From the NCBI GenBank assembly GCA_023053545.1, contig JAKZAN010000002.1:7870790-7934789 (forward strand): a stretch of DNA of 64,000 nucleotides, given 5' to 3'. The stretch is from Lepidurus packardi. Taxonomy: Eukaryota; Arthropoda; Branchiopoda; Notostraca; Triopsidae. The position numbers and the translations under genes were made by a program. This document shows, piece by piece, positions 53,099 to 64,000 of the stretch. How positions within the stretch are numbered: position 1 is the stretch's first letter; each line of letters begins with the position of its first letter. The notes beneath the pieces were generated by a model. It had not been told where the DNA came from, made no database searches, and saw nothing but the letters and a program-made list of their open reading frames with translations.

Positions 53099-56000
53099 AT
53101 GGCTGCTGCAGAGCTCGCGGATTTATTACACCATCTCCTCCTCTTCCTTCTCTTTTTGGTCTGCTCCCATCACCTGGCTCCGCTAATTTGCCCCAGCACC
53201 TTGTTTGCATCAGCAGCAGTAACGACAGGTAAAATGTCTTGGATCAGTAACTACGGACGTCACATTACCTTTCTCTCTTTCCGTAACTGACGGTTATTCG
53301 CTCCCTCTGGGCACAAAAAGCTCAAAATGACATTACACGCTTCTTCTCTTTTCATTTTCGTTTTTCCGTTTTCTTTCCAAGTATGTCATTTCCCTGAAAA
53401 TGTGAGCTGAGCGAAGCTTTTAAGTCAACAACGGCTGACGTGACATCGACTCGCGACTTACACTCGGGCACACTAATCCAATTAAGGGCGACAGCTGAGA
53501 GACGTATGCAAATCGCAATGCTCTCCGGCGTGGAGTTTTACCTTTGACTCATTTCTTTCCATCTTTCCCCTCGTGCCTTTCAATCACAAAACAGAAATAA
53601 AAAACTGCCAGGAGCCTCTCTCTTTCTCTTCAAGTCTTGTCCTTCATCCCCATCAAGGCTAATTTCTTGAAACACTACCGACCTGAGGGAAGCTAAAATT
53701 TCATTTGGCCCCTACCTGAGTTCCTTTCCAATATTCATTCACCACAGTACAAAGGCATACCTGTGAAAAAAATGGTTTATACTGTAAGATAAGTCCAGTA
53801 ACTTTTAAATACATCAGGAAATTTCTGTTCTGCTTTCCTAATTTTGTATCGCCATCTACAATATTTCCTTTGCATTCATGTACAATAACTTAGAATTGTA
53901 CACAAACGTATGCACTTTCCTGTACTGTATGTTTGCTTCAACGACAAGCTATCTATGGGGTACGCGCTATGCATCCCCCGGGCTATGAATGGGAACTATA
54001 CGCTTGGCCCGTACTTGTACACTCCACTTGGCTTGTACTTGGCTTGTGCACTCCAGCTTCGAATCAGTCAACAGTCAACAATCAACAATTTGATACGAAC
54101 TGAAATAAGACAGAATCATATGGCCGGATTCAGTGAACTGATGTTGAATCAGTTACTAAACCAGTCAGGTTAAAAGAAACGTTATCTATTTCTGTCAGTT
54201 TTTATTTGCCAGTACATAACGATTGCCGTGACGGCAGTGAATGACGTCAAAAGTTAAAACGATATATAGCATTATTACCCGAACATCTAGAACACCGAAA
54301 CCTATCATACCAAGGAGGCAAAAAACTAACTGGTTCGTGACAACTAAACGCGAACTTTACTGCTTTCGAGAGTATTTGACCTCCAACCTTTTCAGTCAGA
54401 CAATTAGTTAAGCGCTATTCTATAAAGCCTACACACCCACGACGACACATCGAGGGAATCACGACGACACATCTGGTAACCCAAGCACAACATATTACTG
54501 TACAGTACAGGGGGGGAAACAATGCTCCTCGCCATTGTCGATCCTTACACCTTGTGGGTGTACTCACTCAGAACTTCCATTAGCTTAGCTAATTAATCCT
54601 GAGTGGCATACTCATTACTCGTTAGTCATTATAGTACTTTCATGATCAGCCCTCGAACTCACCTCCTATTAGGCAACAATGGGGAAACTCTGCTGTTTCT
54701 CTTAGAGATCAAGTTTTGGCTTTGAATGCTCCCCAACCAACCTCCAAACTTAAAAGGGTTTCCGAAAGGATGAATTTATATAGTTCACCTTCTTCTCCTC
54801 TGAAACCCTCCCACTTCAGATTCATACACACACACAAGTATACATGGAGATGAGCATAAGTATCAAAGGAGTACAGCGATGGCAACAGTGTTAAAAGCAA
54901 GTCCCTTTATATCTAGGCGAGACACGAGGAAAATCATTAATGAAGGTTGTCCTCAAGCATCCCCGGCACGCAGCTATCACGAAAATCTTCCTCATTTGTG
55001 GCCATGCAATTGTCTGAAACTACTGCAAACTATCTGTCCATTGTTTCCAGCTCCACCAACACCAAGTGTTCTCTTTGCACACACAGGAGCACATAGATAT
55101 GCCAAGGTAGAAATTTTCAACGAAAAAGGCCTTTCTTTTCAGATAAATCAAAGACAAGATGCCACAACAATCACTGCGACAAGTTCCAAGAAGATGGCGT
55201 GTGCCAAACTGTTCCCCAAGGGGCACCCACCTATACTTTTGGGGCAATGCTTTTCAGTTATACAAGAAAAACACCTTCTTTTGAGGAGGCGTGCCCCTAG
55301 AGGGTTGTCACTGGCCACAAAGCACCACATTTGCCCCAAGTTCCCTTAAACTTGTCGTTTATCGGCCTATAGAGAAGGAAGAAGATCCGCCATCGTTGGC
55401 TATGTTCACTACCCAAATCTTATTGGAAACTATAAAACCGCAAGACCTCAATAAAAAATCCTCGTCGTAATGGCTCCCGGCCATAATTTGAAGGGATGCA
55501 AAGAGCTAAAAGAGATGCTTCATACCCTCATCACCCCCCGCTTTGATCCCGTGGAAGGTAAAAACGGGGTACCAAAGGGGGAGGTGTATCTTTTAGGGTC
55601 ATCGAGAATATGCTCGGCTTGGCCTTAATGGCTATTGAACCGCTGCACAAAAGGGTCAAAACCCACGCAACCTAAACAAAGATTTTTTTTGGCCCGGGGC
55701 ACACGCAACACAACCCTTGGCTTGGCCACGCCCCTCTTAGGGTCTCTTCGAGGCCGCCAACATCGGAGTTCTTTTTTTGGAGTGATTTTATAAAAGAAAT
55801 AAATGGCTAAACGTCGTCTACAGTTAGTGAGTGGGAAAAGAAACAAGACAGAAGATGTATTTTTTGGGCACTCGGCTTTTCTGTTCGTGTTTGTTCGGTA
55901 TTGTGAAAGACCGGTGCGGTTTCCTCAAGGGTCCCGTTTGTCACCCGGTGACGGGCAAAGCCAAGCTGCGCTCATTTTCTATGCATTGGCTTTATACATA

Positions 56001-59000
56001 CGTATGTATGCCTGTTCGCGAACGCTCTCATCGGCTTCCGTTTTTTTTTCCTGTTCCCATTTCTTTGGGTTGGGCAGTACTTCACCCTCGTGCTGATACA
56101 TATCCTTCGAAAATTATGTTTTTGGCGTCACAAAAACCCTTGCCACCTATCTGCTATCTATCCGAACAGCAAACATTCCAGCCTTCTTTTCTCTCCCTCA
56201 ACATTTCGGCAGAGTAAAAAAAAGGCAGGTAAAAACAGCCCAAGTAATCCAAGGCCGGAAGCCGGGTGAGAAAGTTCCAGCAGCTCCCATTCAGGCCCGC
56301 GGCGAAGGCGGACGATAATGAGCTTTTAATCTGCCTAAAAGATCAGTAAATGGCCGCCTTTTTCTTTCAGAGGGTCCCTTTTTCCTATTCAGGAGACTAA
56401 TATACGACCCCAAATCAACTTTACTTCATTATTGCCTGCCTATGCAGCATAATCTACAAGTCAACCCTTTCCCACGGACTAATAAACAAGCCAGCATCCA
56501 GGCATATAGAGCCCCGCCGGCAGAAAATCAATCGCAAGAGTATGCAGAAATAACAATCCTTTTCACTCAAGGTGAAGAAAGAAGACACATAGAAACCCGT
56601 ATGGCTCCTTTATACTCGTCATTCAAACGTCACACCCACATATCCAACTTCTAAAGGGCAGTATACATCCTGTTTCCTTTTTTTGTAAACTGAAAAGGTT
56701 AACCACACCAAAACCCAGTAATTACGGTCACATTTGGCCCCTACTTGGCTGTGCGTTTTTTTGGAGACAACTAAATGCGTTTGGTCATAACCAGGAAACA
56801 AACAGCTATATGTTTGGTGCGAGCTTTGTGAGCCTCTAAACAGTCTAAAGCCAGAGCAGAAAATCAGAGAGCTACAGTAACCAAGACACGCAACCACAAA
56901 CCCCCAATCAAAACCACCCTTTCGAGTAACCGCTGGCGTACACATTACATGGCATGTTCGCGCTCAATAAATCCACAAGCAGCTCCTAGCTTCTGAAAAC
57001 CGTTCATCCCCAGTGTTCAAGAGCACTTATATACCTTCTATATAATGACCCGGAAAGCGAGTGCGCTCCCATAATATGTAGTTCCATACCCTAAAACCCT
57101 ACCTTTAAGCATTCTTTGGCTTTTATCCCTCTTAAAAGTCATATCGTCTTCTCGGCACAACACCATTTATCCCCTTTTAGTACTCTTTTTGAGCCCTTGA
57201 ACTCAACGTTCAACCCAGAAACAACAACATCCTTCCTTTACCTCGCACATCCAAAAGCGCCCTAAAGTCGTCCCAGGAGACGCTGGTGCTGCCCCTAGAA
57301 ACACGAGTGGTAAACGTATAGCCAGTACAGTGTCGATACCCACCCGTTGAAAAAAAAGCCATGGAGAAGAGCTAAGCAACTACCCGGCAATTTATCACGA
57401 CTTAACAATAGACACGGAAGAAGACACAAACAAACGAAATAAAAGTTTCAGTGCCCTCTTCTGGGGGACTACCTGCTTTTGTAGACTAATAAACATATTG
57501 GACTACAAGAGCCCCGCCCAGTACTTCTATTTACTTTCATCTCTCCCGTCTCTCTCTCTCATTCCATATTTATCTTTTCATGGAAATCTTCAACAGTTTT
57601 CGTAGCTGTCATAATCCCCCCTGCGGCTTCAAAATGTACGTTCCCATTTAGCCCAGGGCACGGGGGGCAAACCCAATGGTCAAGGGCCATTGTAGTATTC
57701 TCATGTACTTCTTTTACGTAGCTCACAGCCTATTAGATTTTATTGAAGGAAATTGTGAGCGGATCTCCACGTGACAGGTTGGTAATGAAAAGGGAAGAAT
57801 ATATACTATGATTTTCCGGTGGCTGTTGCTTACCCTAGTAATCTTTGCCAGCTGTCAACGTCGCAGTAATAGGCCATATAGTTGCCACTTCATTGTCAAA
57901 ATGTCTCTTTTGTCCTCCACTTTAGACTGCGAACAATTTCAATACTGGACAAACTTGACAACTTCTTTTTTTGCAATTATTTTATTCTCCCCCTCGTTTG
58001 GAGCAGAAAAACTGGCAACGCTGCATTATTTCTTCTGTGTACAATGAAACCATCTAAACCATTACGATAAACAACTCAGTTTTCAATTCTTCATCTCTCT
58101 TCTTGTACTCTTGATTCCCTTGTATCCATGACACAAAACATCCAAATTCGTAACTTCTGGAGTTTTGTTCTTAAATCTGTTTTAAAAATAGAAAAGTCTT
58201 AATCATATTCCGACTTTTTGACTCATTTTAACCAAGACACAAAAGTGTAATCAATCGTAAACACAGCCTTGTAAATATCAATAAAACTTTAGAAATTCCT
58301 GTTCCAGCAGAAAGTAAACAGTTTTATCAAAGGAAATTGTTCCTATTCTTCAAACCGGGGCAGGAAACGGAGATAATCTAATCGGCGTGATAAAAAACAA
58401 ACGAGCTGAATGCTGAGAAACAAGAATTCTAGCCTTTAGACCTGCTCTAAGAAAAACACGAAATAAATAAAACTAGTACGTATTTTTTTTGGTATGCCGC
58501 GTGTGAGGATTGCCAATCCTGTCTCCCAGCCGCCAACCGGTTGACGATGCCAGACTTCCAAAACATTTCTTTTGTATGTCCTTTCTTAGTTGCAGCTCTG
58601 CGTGAGTACAACTTTCTGGATAGGTATCGACTGAGGATCCAGCAAAAAAAAAGAAAGAAAAAAGAACAGAATGTGTACATAAATATATGTATTTGGAGGA
58701 AGAACGTGGCTATTGCCATGCTAAAACTGCTCGGAGCACAACCTAGAAAGTATTTCTAGAAAAGAGGGACAGACAGAAGAGAAAGAGGGATGCTGACGGA
58801 TGCTTTCTTACAAGTTTCGCACCCTGGAGGGACAGAATTCCCTTCCTTCCTTAACAAGGCACAGCATAGGGTAAAAAGCGAACGCGCCATCGATTCACTG
58901 CCTTTTTAGTTTTGTCGCTGTACAATCGGCAGTTACTAACAACTTCCCTGCATTGGGAATCATGAAGAAATACTGCACTTTAGTCTTTCCCAACATTGAT

Positions 59001-62000
59001 CGCCTTTTGTTTCTGCAGATACTTTCACTTGTGTGCGAAAATAAAAGAACAAGTATTGCGAAAGCAACTGCTACAGATACCATCGTATCGAGGCCAATCT
59101 TCATTGAGAAATAATAGACGTACTTTTGTTTAGGAAGTACTGGCAAATCTTCAGCGAACTAATTCACGCGTAGGTGTTAGTGCTAGTGGGTTTACTTCCT
59201 AAATAACCCCTGTTGCCTTGATTGCATTTAAGATCCTTCCAAACTTTGAGGGAGGGAAATCTTAAGAATGTAATCGAAAAAAAGACAATTCACTTGCTCC
59301 GTCAGCTGGGTCTACTCCTTCTGCAGAGAGTATACTCGAAGGCCAGTACAGGTCCCAAAAAAAATATTTGCTAAGAGGGCCGCAGCTGGCGATCCAAGCG
59401 TGTAAATGACACAGCGCTCGTCTTTTTTATTCGTCTCAAGATACCGAAAGTCAATCCGCGACTTCCCCACACTTTATCAGACGAGAGCTAAGGGAGCTGT
59501 ATTTCTTATCGCTATGCTTGCCCTCACCATCTCTTTCCGTCGTTTCGGTGTCTTAAGCTCCATTATTTCACATAGAACAAGAAAGAAAAAAATTACGAGA
59601 AAAAATGAACGAACGCACCTTTTCTCACATGTCGAGTCAGCGCCAACGCTTGCTTGATAAATAGCCCTAACTTTTCTTCCGGTTCAAGACCTAGAGTTTA
59701 TCTTCAAAAAAACGCCTTTTCTCCTTCTTATCTAAAAAAAAAGTTCTTTAAATTTTTGCCAGTGCCTCAAGGTACTGGCACCTTCCTATAACGAGCGTTT
59801 CTAATCAGAAACCTGAGATCTAGTGGTCTATACCATGAAAGCGAGTAATTTCCAGCATCTGCGTCATGAAAGGCGTTTTTGAACTATTGGGATGGTTTTC
59901 CGCCCTCGCAGAAAGCAAGCAAAAAGTACTGGCAAAAAAGGCTTCAGGATTTTTTTTATGACAAAACGTTCAAGCAGACTCTTAGTTCCTTTTCGCCACA
60001 CGCTTCTGACAGAAAACGAAACTTGAGCGATCCCAGATGCAAAATGCGATCCTGGTTCTCATATTGGATCGGTGACAGGATTAAGACTTGCACAGCAGGA
60101 GCTTTTGCTGTGAGGAGGATGACGACAATCCCGGAACGACAAAACTCACACCTAAATAATGGACAGTCGTTCTTCTCGGGTTGCCCTCCCCATGACTCGG
60201 TATCACATTTGTTCATGAATACGTCTTCCTCAGCTTGGCAAGTTCAACTATAAACTCTGATGGCACTCCAGATAAGTTTCGCTGGCTTCCAATTCAGGAC
60301 TACTAACTTCAGTTCTCCTCCCATGTCCCCATTTCCTTCCGCCAGGAACTTAAAACGCGCTTTAAGCCCTCAACCCACGGTTGTAGCACACATCAATTGC
60401 TATAAATCCAAGAAGCCACAGCAAGTTTTACCCTTCTCATCCTCTTCAAACCAGACGCCATAAAAAAGTTATAATTCCTTTCCACATAAATCCTCACAAC
60501 GCTATTATGTATCTAAAACAGCACTTTGGAAATGTCGATAAGCTGTAAACAGTTGGAATTATCTACCAGGAGTGGGAAAAGAATATTCGAACAGCTTTTA
60601 AACACATGTGACCCCATTGCCAATTTTATGGATCGTAATGGGTTCGGACGACGGACGTTGTTTATGAAAAGGAGGGGTCAAGAGGCGCCGCCCCCTTTGA
60701 AAAGCTCCATCATGGGGAAAAACATAACTTATTTTACTCTGGAAATACTCCAGTAAAGCGTGCACCCATACTTCTTTCTTGTCGTTAAATACCTACTTGC
60801 CTTGAGAAAGATGACAGAAACGGGATTTCCGAATGCCGACCTCATGCCATTCAATAATTTCACAAACGGCATAGCAAGAGAAGAAAAGCCTACTTTCAGC
60901 TCAAAGTCAGGAAGGATATTAGAGAGAATGGAAAAAGAATGACATGCATGCTGTACAGATGGCTCGGAAACGAAATAACGCAAGGAAGGAAATTCAGCGA
61001 AGTTTGGGGAATGAATTGTCTGTCTTTTGTTTAGTAAAGAAAAAAAGAAAGAATAAAAAGGAAACAAAATCGAGAGAAATTTATACGAGAGAAAAGGCAG
61101 CTTGGACTATATAGCTTGCAGGGAGTCATGAATCAAAGTTTCCGCGTGGCTTTTAACTTTTTCCGTGCACTCACACCACCCCAAACGATCCAAAGTCAAA
61201 AATCAAAGTTGAAGAATTGTCCCTGTTCGCTCGGGCTCCGACTGAATAAGAAATAAATCAGGGGAAAACGATGGAAACAGATGAGGGCATTTCTTTTTTC
61301 TAAAGACAGCAATAAAGCCGTTAAATTTCGAATAAATTTTTTAATTTACTCGCTTTTTCTGTTTTTAAGAATCTTAACGATGTTTATTATCAATTCCTAC
61401 AGGACCAGGCGCTATGCTACCTTTGTCGCCCCGGGCAATGGGTACTACCTGGCCTTTATCCTCGCTCCAGGGCATAACCTGGCCTCCTGATTGGGACGCG
61501 TTACCGGCCAATGGGACGGAAGCTAAGGTCACGGCATTGCGAGGTGACACGGCTTTCCTGCCCTGTAAAGCGTACGGCATTGGACAGCGAACGGTAACTA
61601 CGTTTAACTGCTAGAAACTTTAAGAAAATTTAGGCTCCCGTATACCTTACTTATTGATGCGAAACAGTCACAGATGGCAATGATGTCTGTCATTGTTTTG
61701 CGAAAGCCTTGCGTAAGAAAGTAAGAAAAAATACGACAGCTAATTTCCGGCAAAGTTTCTACGCTTGGTTTGCTTCTGAAAAGTACAATTTGTCAACACA
61801 GTTTGCTGTATGACATTTGCACAAAGTCCCAAATCAAGTCGTCAAACTTTCGGAAAAAGATTTCTCGAAAATGGCCTGTCAGATTTGAAAGCAGGACAAA
61901 TTTTTAGGTAACGTATTTATCATAGTTGCAAACTTCATTTGCATATTCATAGTTTACTAGTCATTTGAAAAAATTGTGCATTGGTTATCAAAAAATTCTT

Positions 62001-63811
62001 TTCATTAAATGCACTGGTTTGCTCAAAAAGTCGTTCCAAATTCCTCATGCTAACAGGCTATACCGAGCTAAGGCTTACGGGAGCCTTAAGACTGCAGTTC
62101 TTCTGTATTAAAAAAAGAAAGGAAAAAAAATGTTTTTGTCTAAAGAAAGTAATTAAATAAATAGGTGTCTTGGGTGAGACGGAGAGATTGGCACATACTG
62201 GCTTCCGGGAGTACCCCTTACACTGCCGACGAACGTTTCCAGGTTCTCCATAGACCCGGATCGCCGGATTGGCTGCTCCAGCTGCGATACGCACAGTCCC
62301 GGGATGCCGGTACCTACGAGTGCCAGGTAGGTTACAATCGTTTTTCGTTAATGTAATGAAAACGATCTTTTCAGGTGGCAAATGAAGAAGGGTGCTCAAA
62401 TATCATTCAGAAAAGAAGACCTAAAGATCGCTAGAAATGAGTGTAATAGGAAAATCATCGCATTCATATGAAATTTCCCTTGAACCCACAATTACCCACA
62501 ATTAAGACCACTATAATATCCTCGCTTGCTTCGCTGTGACAGTTATTAGGTCGCGACTCTAATTCCTACACAATAACGATGGGAGACCTCCTGTTGTCGA
62601 CAGTCTTCTCGGATCCCATTAATCAATCGTTTAGCAACATCCTTATTGATCCTTTTGGTGTGCCTTACTTTTTTTTCTCCTCACATAATGAACCCTGTCT
62701 TTTGTCATAAATCCTGCTTTCAACGGTGGCGAGACATATACAGCCTAACTGCAACTACAACCAGGAAACAGCTCCTACTTTCTGTTTCAGAGTTAAACAA
62801 ACCCATAAATTCACTCCAGACTGGAACCTTTAGTTTGCTAACTAAATCGCATTACATGCTCAACATGAACAATAACGACACAGCAACACACCTACCAACG
62901 CGTCTCTCACCACAATAACATTACGCAGGCCAGATTTGAGCCCAATACAGCTTATTATTTGTCGTACAAAAAGGCTTCAAGAAGTTTCATGTTATCCTTC
63001 CAGGCAAACAGGGTTTTTGGCATGGTAATCATAGGTGGCGAGTCGTTAACCTATCACTAACAGAACGGATACGCTATGGGTGCCCATTAATAGAAATATA
63101 AAAAAATACGTATGACAGACATAAAAGTCAAGTTTCGCAGTAGGATGTGCCCCATAACTTTGTCACAGGGAAACGTTGCATGACACGAAGAGAAAAAAGA
63201 AAAAGAGAGAAGGCAAAATTCATTTCTGCAATTCCGATACTATGCTAAATAATACTAGAAAAAATAAATTTTTCATTCACGCTTTCCTGACATATAACTC
63301 ATAACTGACGTATCTTGTATATATTATTTCCCTGGCCATCGGGCTCTACAGATCTCCACGGGTCGAGGCATCGTGTCACATTTCGTTCATTTAGAGGTGG
63401 CTACGCCCACTGCAACAATCGCCGAAGGTACCGAGTACCACGTCGATGCCGGCAGTCCCATTTCTCTCAACTGCCTCGTGGAACAGGTACTGTTTTCGGT
63501 ACTTATTTCTATCATACTCCTTTTCCTATGTCTGTCAAGTAAAGTAAACCCATTACAAAGTTGCTTGATTGGTCACTAGGTGACGTCGCAGCCTCAGTAC
63601 GTGCTCTGGCACCATAATGGGCGTTTGTTAAATCCAGAGGACAAAGGGGCTGGGCAGCAGAAACTCCGCCTCCAAGTGACGACTTCGCACGCCACCAACC
63701 GCAGCCTCAGCACGCTGACCATTCACCACGCCCACTTTTCCGATTCGGGCAATTACACTTGTCAACCGTCGCTCGCTCAATCGGCGACTGTTTCAATTTT
63801 CGTCTCGTTAG
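53099..63811 (+). CDS. dpr: Dpr-family two-Ig-domain neuronal cell-surface protein, partial
   Basis: Exons 53099-53228, 61403-61593, 62165-62326, 63352-63486 and 63580-63811 join in frame (283 residues visible); the C-terminus is beyond the window. The first exon has a CCCATGG start and a hydrophobic LLLFLLFLV signal core, and ends in phase 1, matching exon 2. A CTACAG acceptor at 53079 shows that at least one 5' UTR exon lies upstream. Ig1 contains AFLPCKAYG, then VSWVRRRDWHIL, DERFQVLH and DAGTYECQ. The dpr-typical ISTGRGIVSHFVHLEV links to Ig2, with Cys in SLNCLVE, YVLWHHNGRLL and SDSGNYTCQ. Dpr proteins bind DIP Ig proteins in synaptic partner matching. Which paralogue this is cannot be judged. 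Intron 1 is 8.2 kb. Confidence 0.87.
53229..61402 (+). other. Long first coding intron of the dpr gene
   Basis: 8.2 kb between the signal-peptide exon and the first Ig exon. It holds several ORFs of 80-156 codons without recognisable domains (for example 54879-55349 and 55831-56217), a 22-bp direct repeat at about 54439-54475 (CACGACGACACATC twice) and the palindrome TACTGTACAGTA near 54497. No exon or RNA gene is convincing. Regulatory elements are likely but cannot be located by eye. Confidence 0.5.
61633..62085. mobile_element. PIF/Harbinger-like MITE (copy 2), 453 bp
   Basis: Lies in a dpr intron. Terminal inverted repeats start GGCTCCCGTATACCTTAC at the left and, inverted, GGCTCCCGTAAGCCTTAG at the right (15 of 18 match). 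TTA borders each side (61630-61632 and 62086-62088), a 3-bp TWA-type duplication characteristic of PIF/Harbinger. It shares its interior with the copy in Ack. No coding capacity. Confidence 0.85.
62327..63351 (+). other. dpr intron between Ig1 and Ig2 exons
   Basis: About 1.0 kb of intron. No repeat or exon stands out. The plus-strand ORF at 62646-62918 has no splice support or recognisable domain. Confidence 0.45.
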
Positions 63812-64000
63812 GTAAACCTTGTTGGCATTTATCTCTCTATTTTCCTTTACAATGTGCAGCTCCCTAGTTTAATATTTATTGGATCTAGCGTACACTAGCT
63901 TTTTATTTTTCCACGCCAAGATGGAAAACCTTTCAATATCTACGTTTTCCTTATTGGATCTGAACCCCTTTGTAAGACAAACGCTTGTGCCTTATGGGCC

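Noticed and set aside
54879-55349. 156-codon ORF in the long dpr intron
   Set aside because: Long for this region, but composition is unstructured, no domain or leader is present, and the minus strand is also partly open. Transcript data could reverse this.
55803-56217. Overlapping ORFs of 97 and 128 codons in different frames
   Set aside because: Two frames open together suggests a stop-poor stretch rather than a gene.
57808-58047. Leader-like ORF (MIFRWLLLTLVIFASC) as alternative dpr first exon
   Set aside because: Its only nearby donor would leave phase 0, which does not match the phase of the first Ig exon; the exon at 53099 does.

Overview
The window is eukaryotic nuclear DNA from an arthropod, most likely a branchiopod crustacean of the Daphnia type. 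Evidence seen: multi-exon genes with mostly short GT-AG introns (about 55-150 bp), a secreted cuticle protein with a chitin-binding domain, a dpr-family immunoglobulin gene, and compact gene packing with convergent and head-to-head neighbours. The clade is inferred from protein style, not from a search.

Layout. 1-1.7 kb: the 5' two exons of a cuticle protein gene (minus strand, cut by the window edge) with a TATA box. 1.75-9.7 kb: mostly non-coding, with small tandem duplications, a possible small secreted-peptide gene (about 7.3-7.6 kb) and a tRNA-like repeat (9.1 kb). 9.7-11.7 kb: a five-exon type II membrane protein resembling the DUF1647 glycosyltransferase-like family, then a one-exon, 102-residue, glycosylation-rich single-pass protein. 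12.4-17.1 kb: activated Cdc42 kinase (Ack/TNK2), minus strand, 11 exons. 17.9-24.4 kb: a P5B polyamine-type ATPase (ATP13A2/3), minus strand, 12 exons. 25.9-27.5 kb: an intron-containing histone H2B variant carrying a ~310-residue tail rich in SQ/TQ. 27.8-29.5 kb: a Cdc20-family APC/C coactivator, minus strand. 31.0-31.5 kb: the C1orf50 (DUF2452) homologue. 31.6-34.7 kb: ubiquitin isopeptidase T (USP5), minus strand. 35.1-36.9 kb (minus) and 37.2-40.0 kb (plus): two unrecognised head-to-head genes. 40-53 kb: gene-poor DNA. 53.1 kb to the end: a dpr-family neuronal immunoglobulin gene whose signal-peptide exon lies 8.2 kb upstream of its Ig exons; it runs off the right edge.

Themes. Several neighbours act in the cell cycle, chromatin and ubiquitin systems (H2B variant, Cdc20-like, USP5), but no operon-like logic applies; these are separate transcription units. 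Three introns hold recognisable non-autonomous DNA transposons: a TA-flanked, CAGTAG-ended element in the ATPase gene, and two copies of a GGCTCCCGTA-ended element in Ack and dpr, one with a second element nested inside it.

The strongest novelty is the H2B variant. Its first intron begins exactly where a canonical H2B would end, and the donor overlaps an in-frame stop, so splicing would choose between a normal-length H2B and an SQ/TQ-tailed one. All exon models are read by eye from ORFs, splice consensus and reading-frame continuity. No similarity search or transcript data were available.
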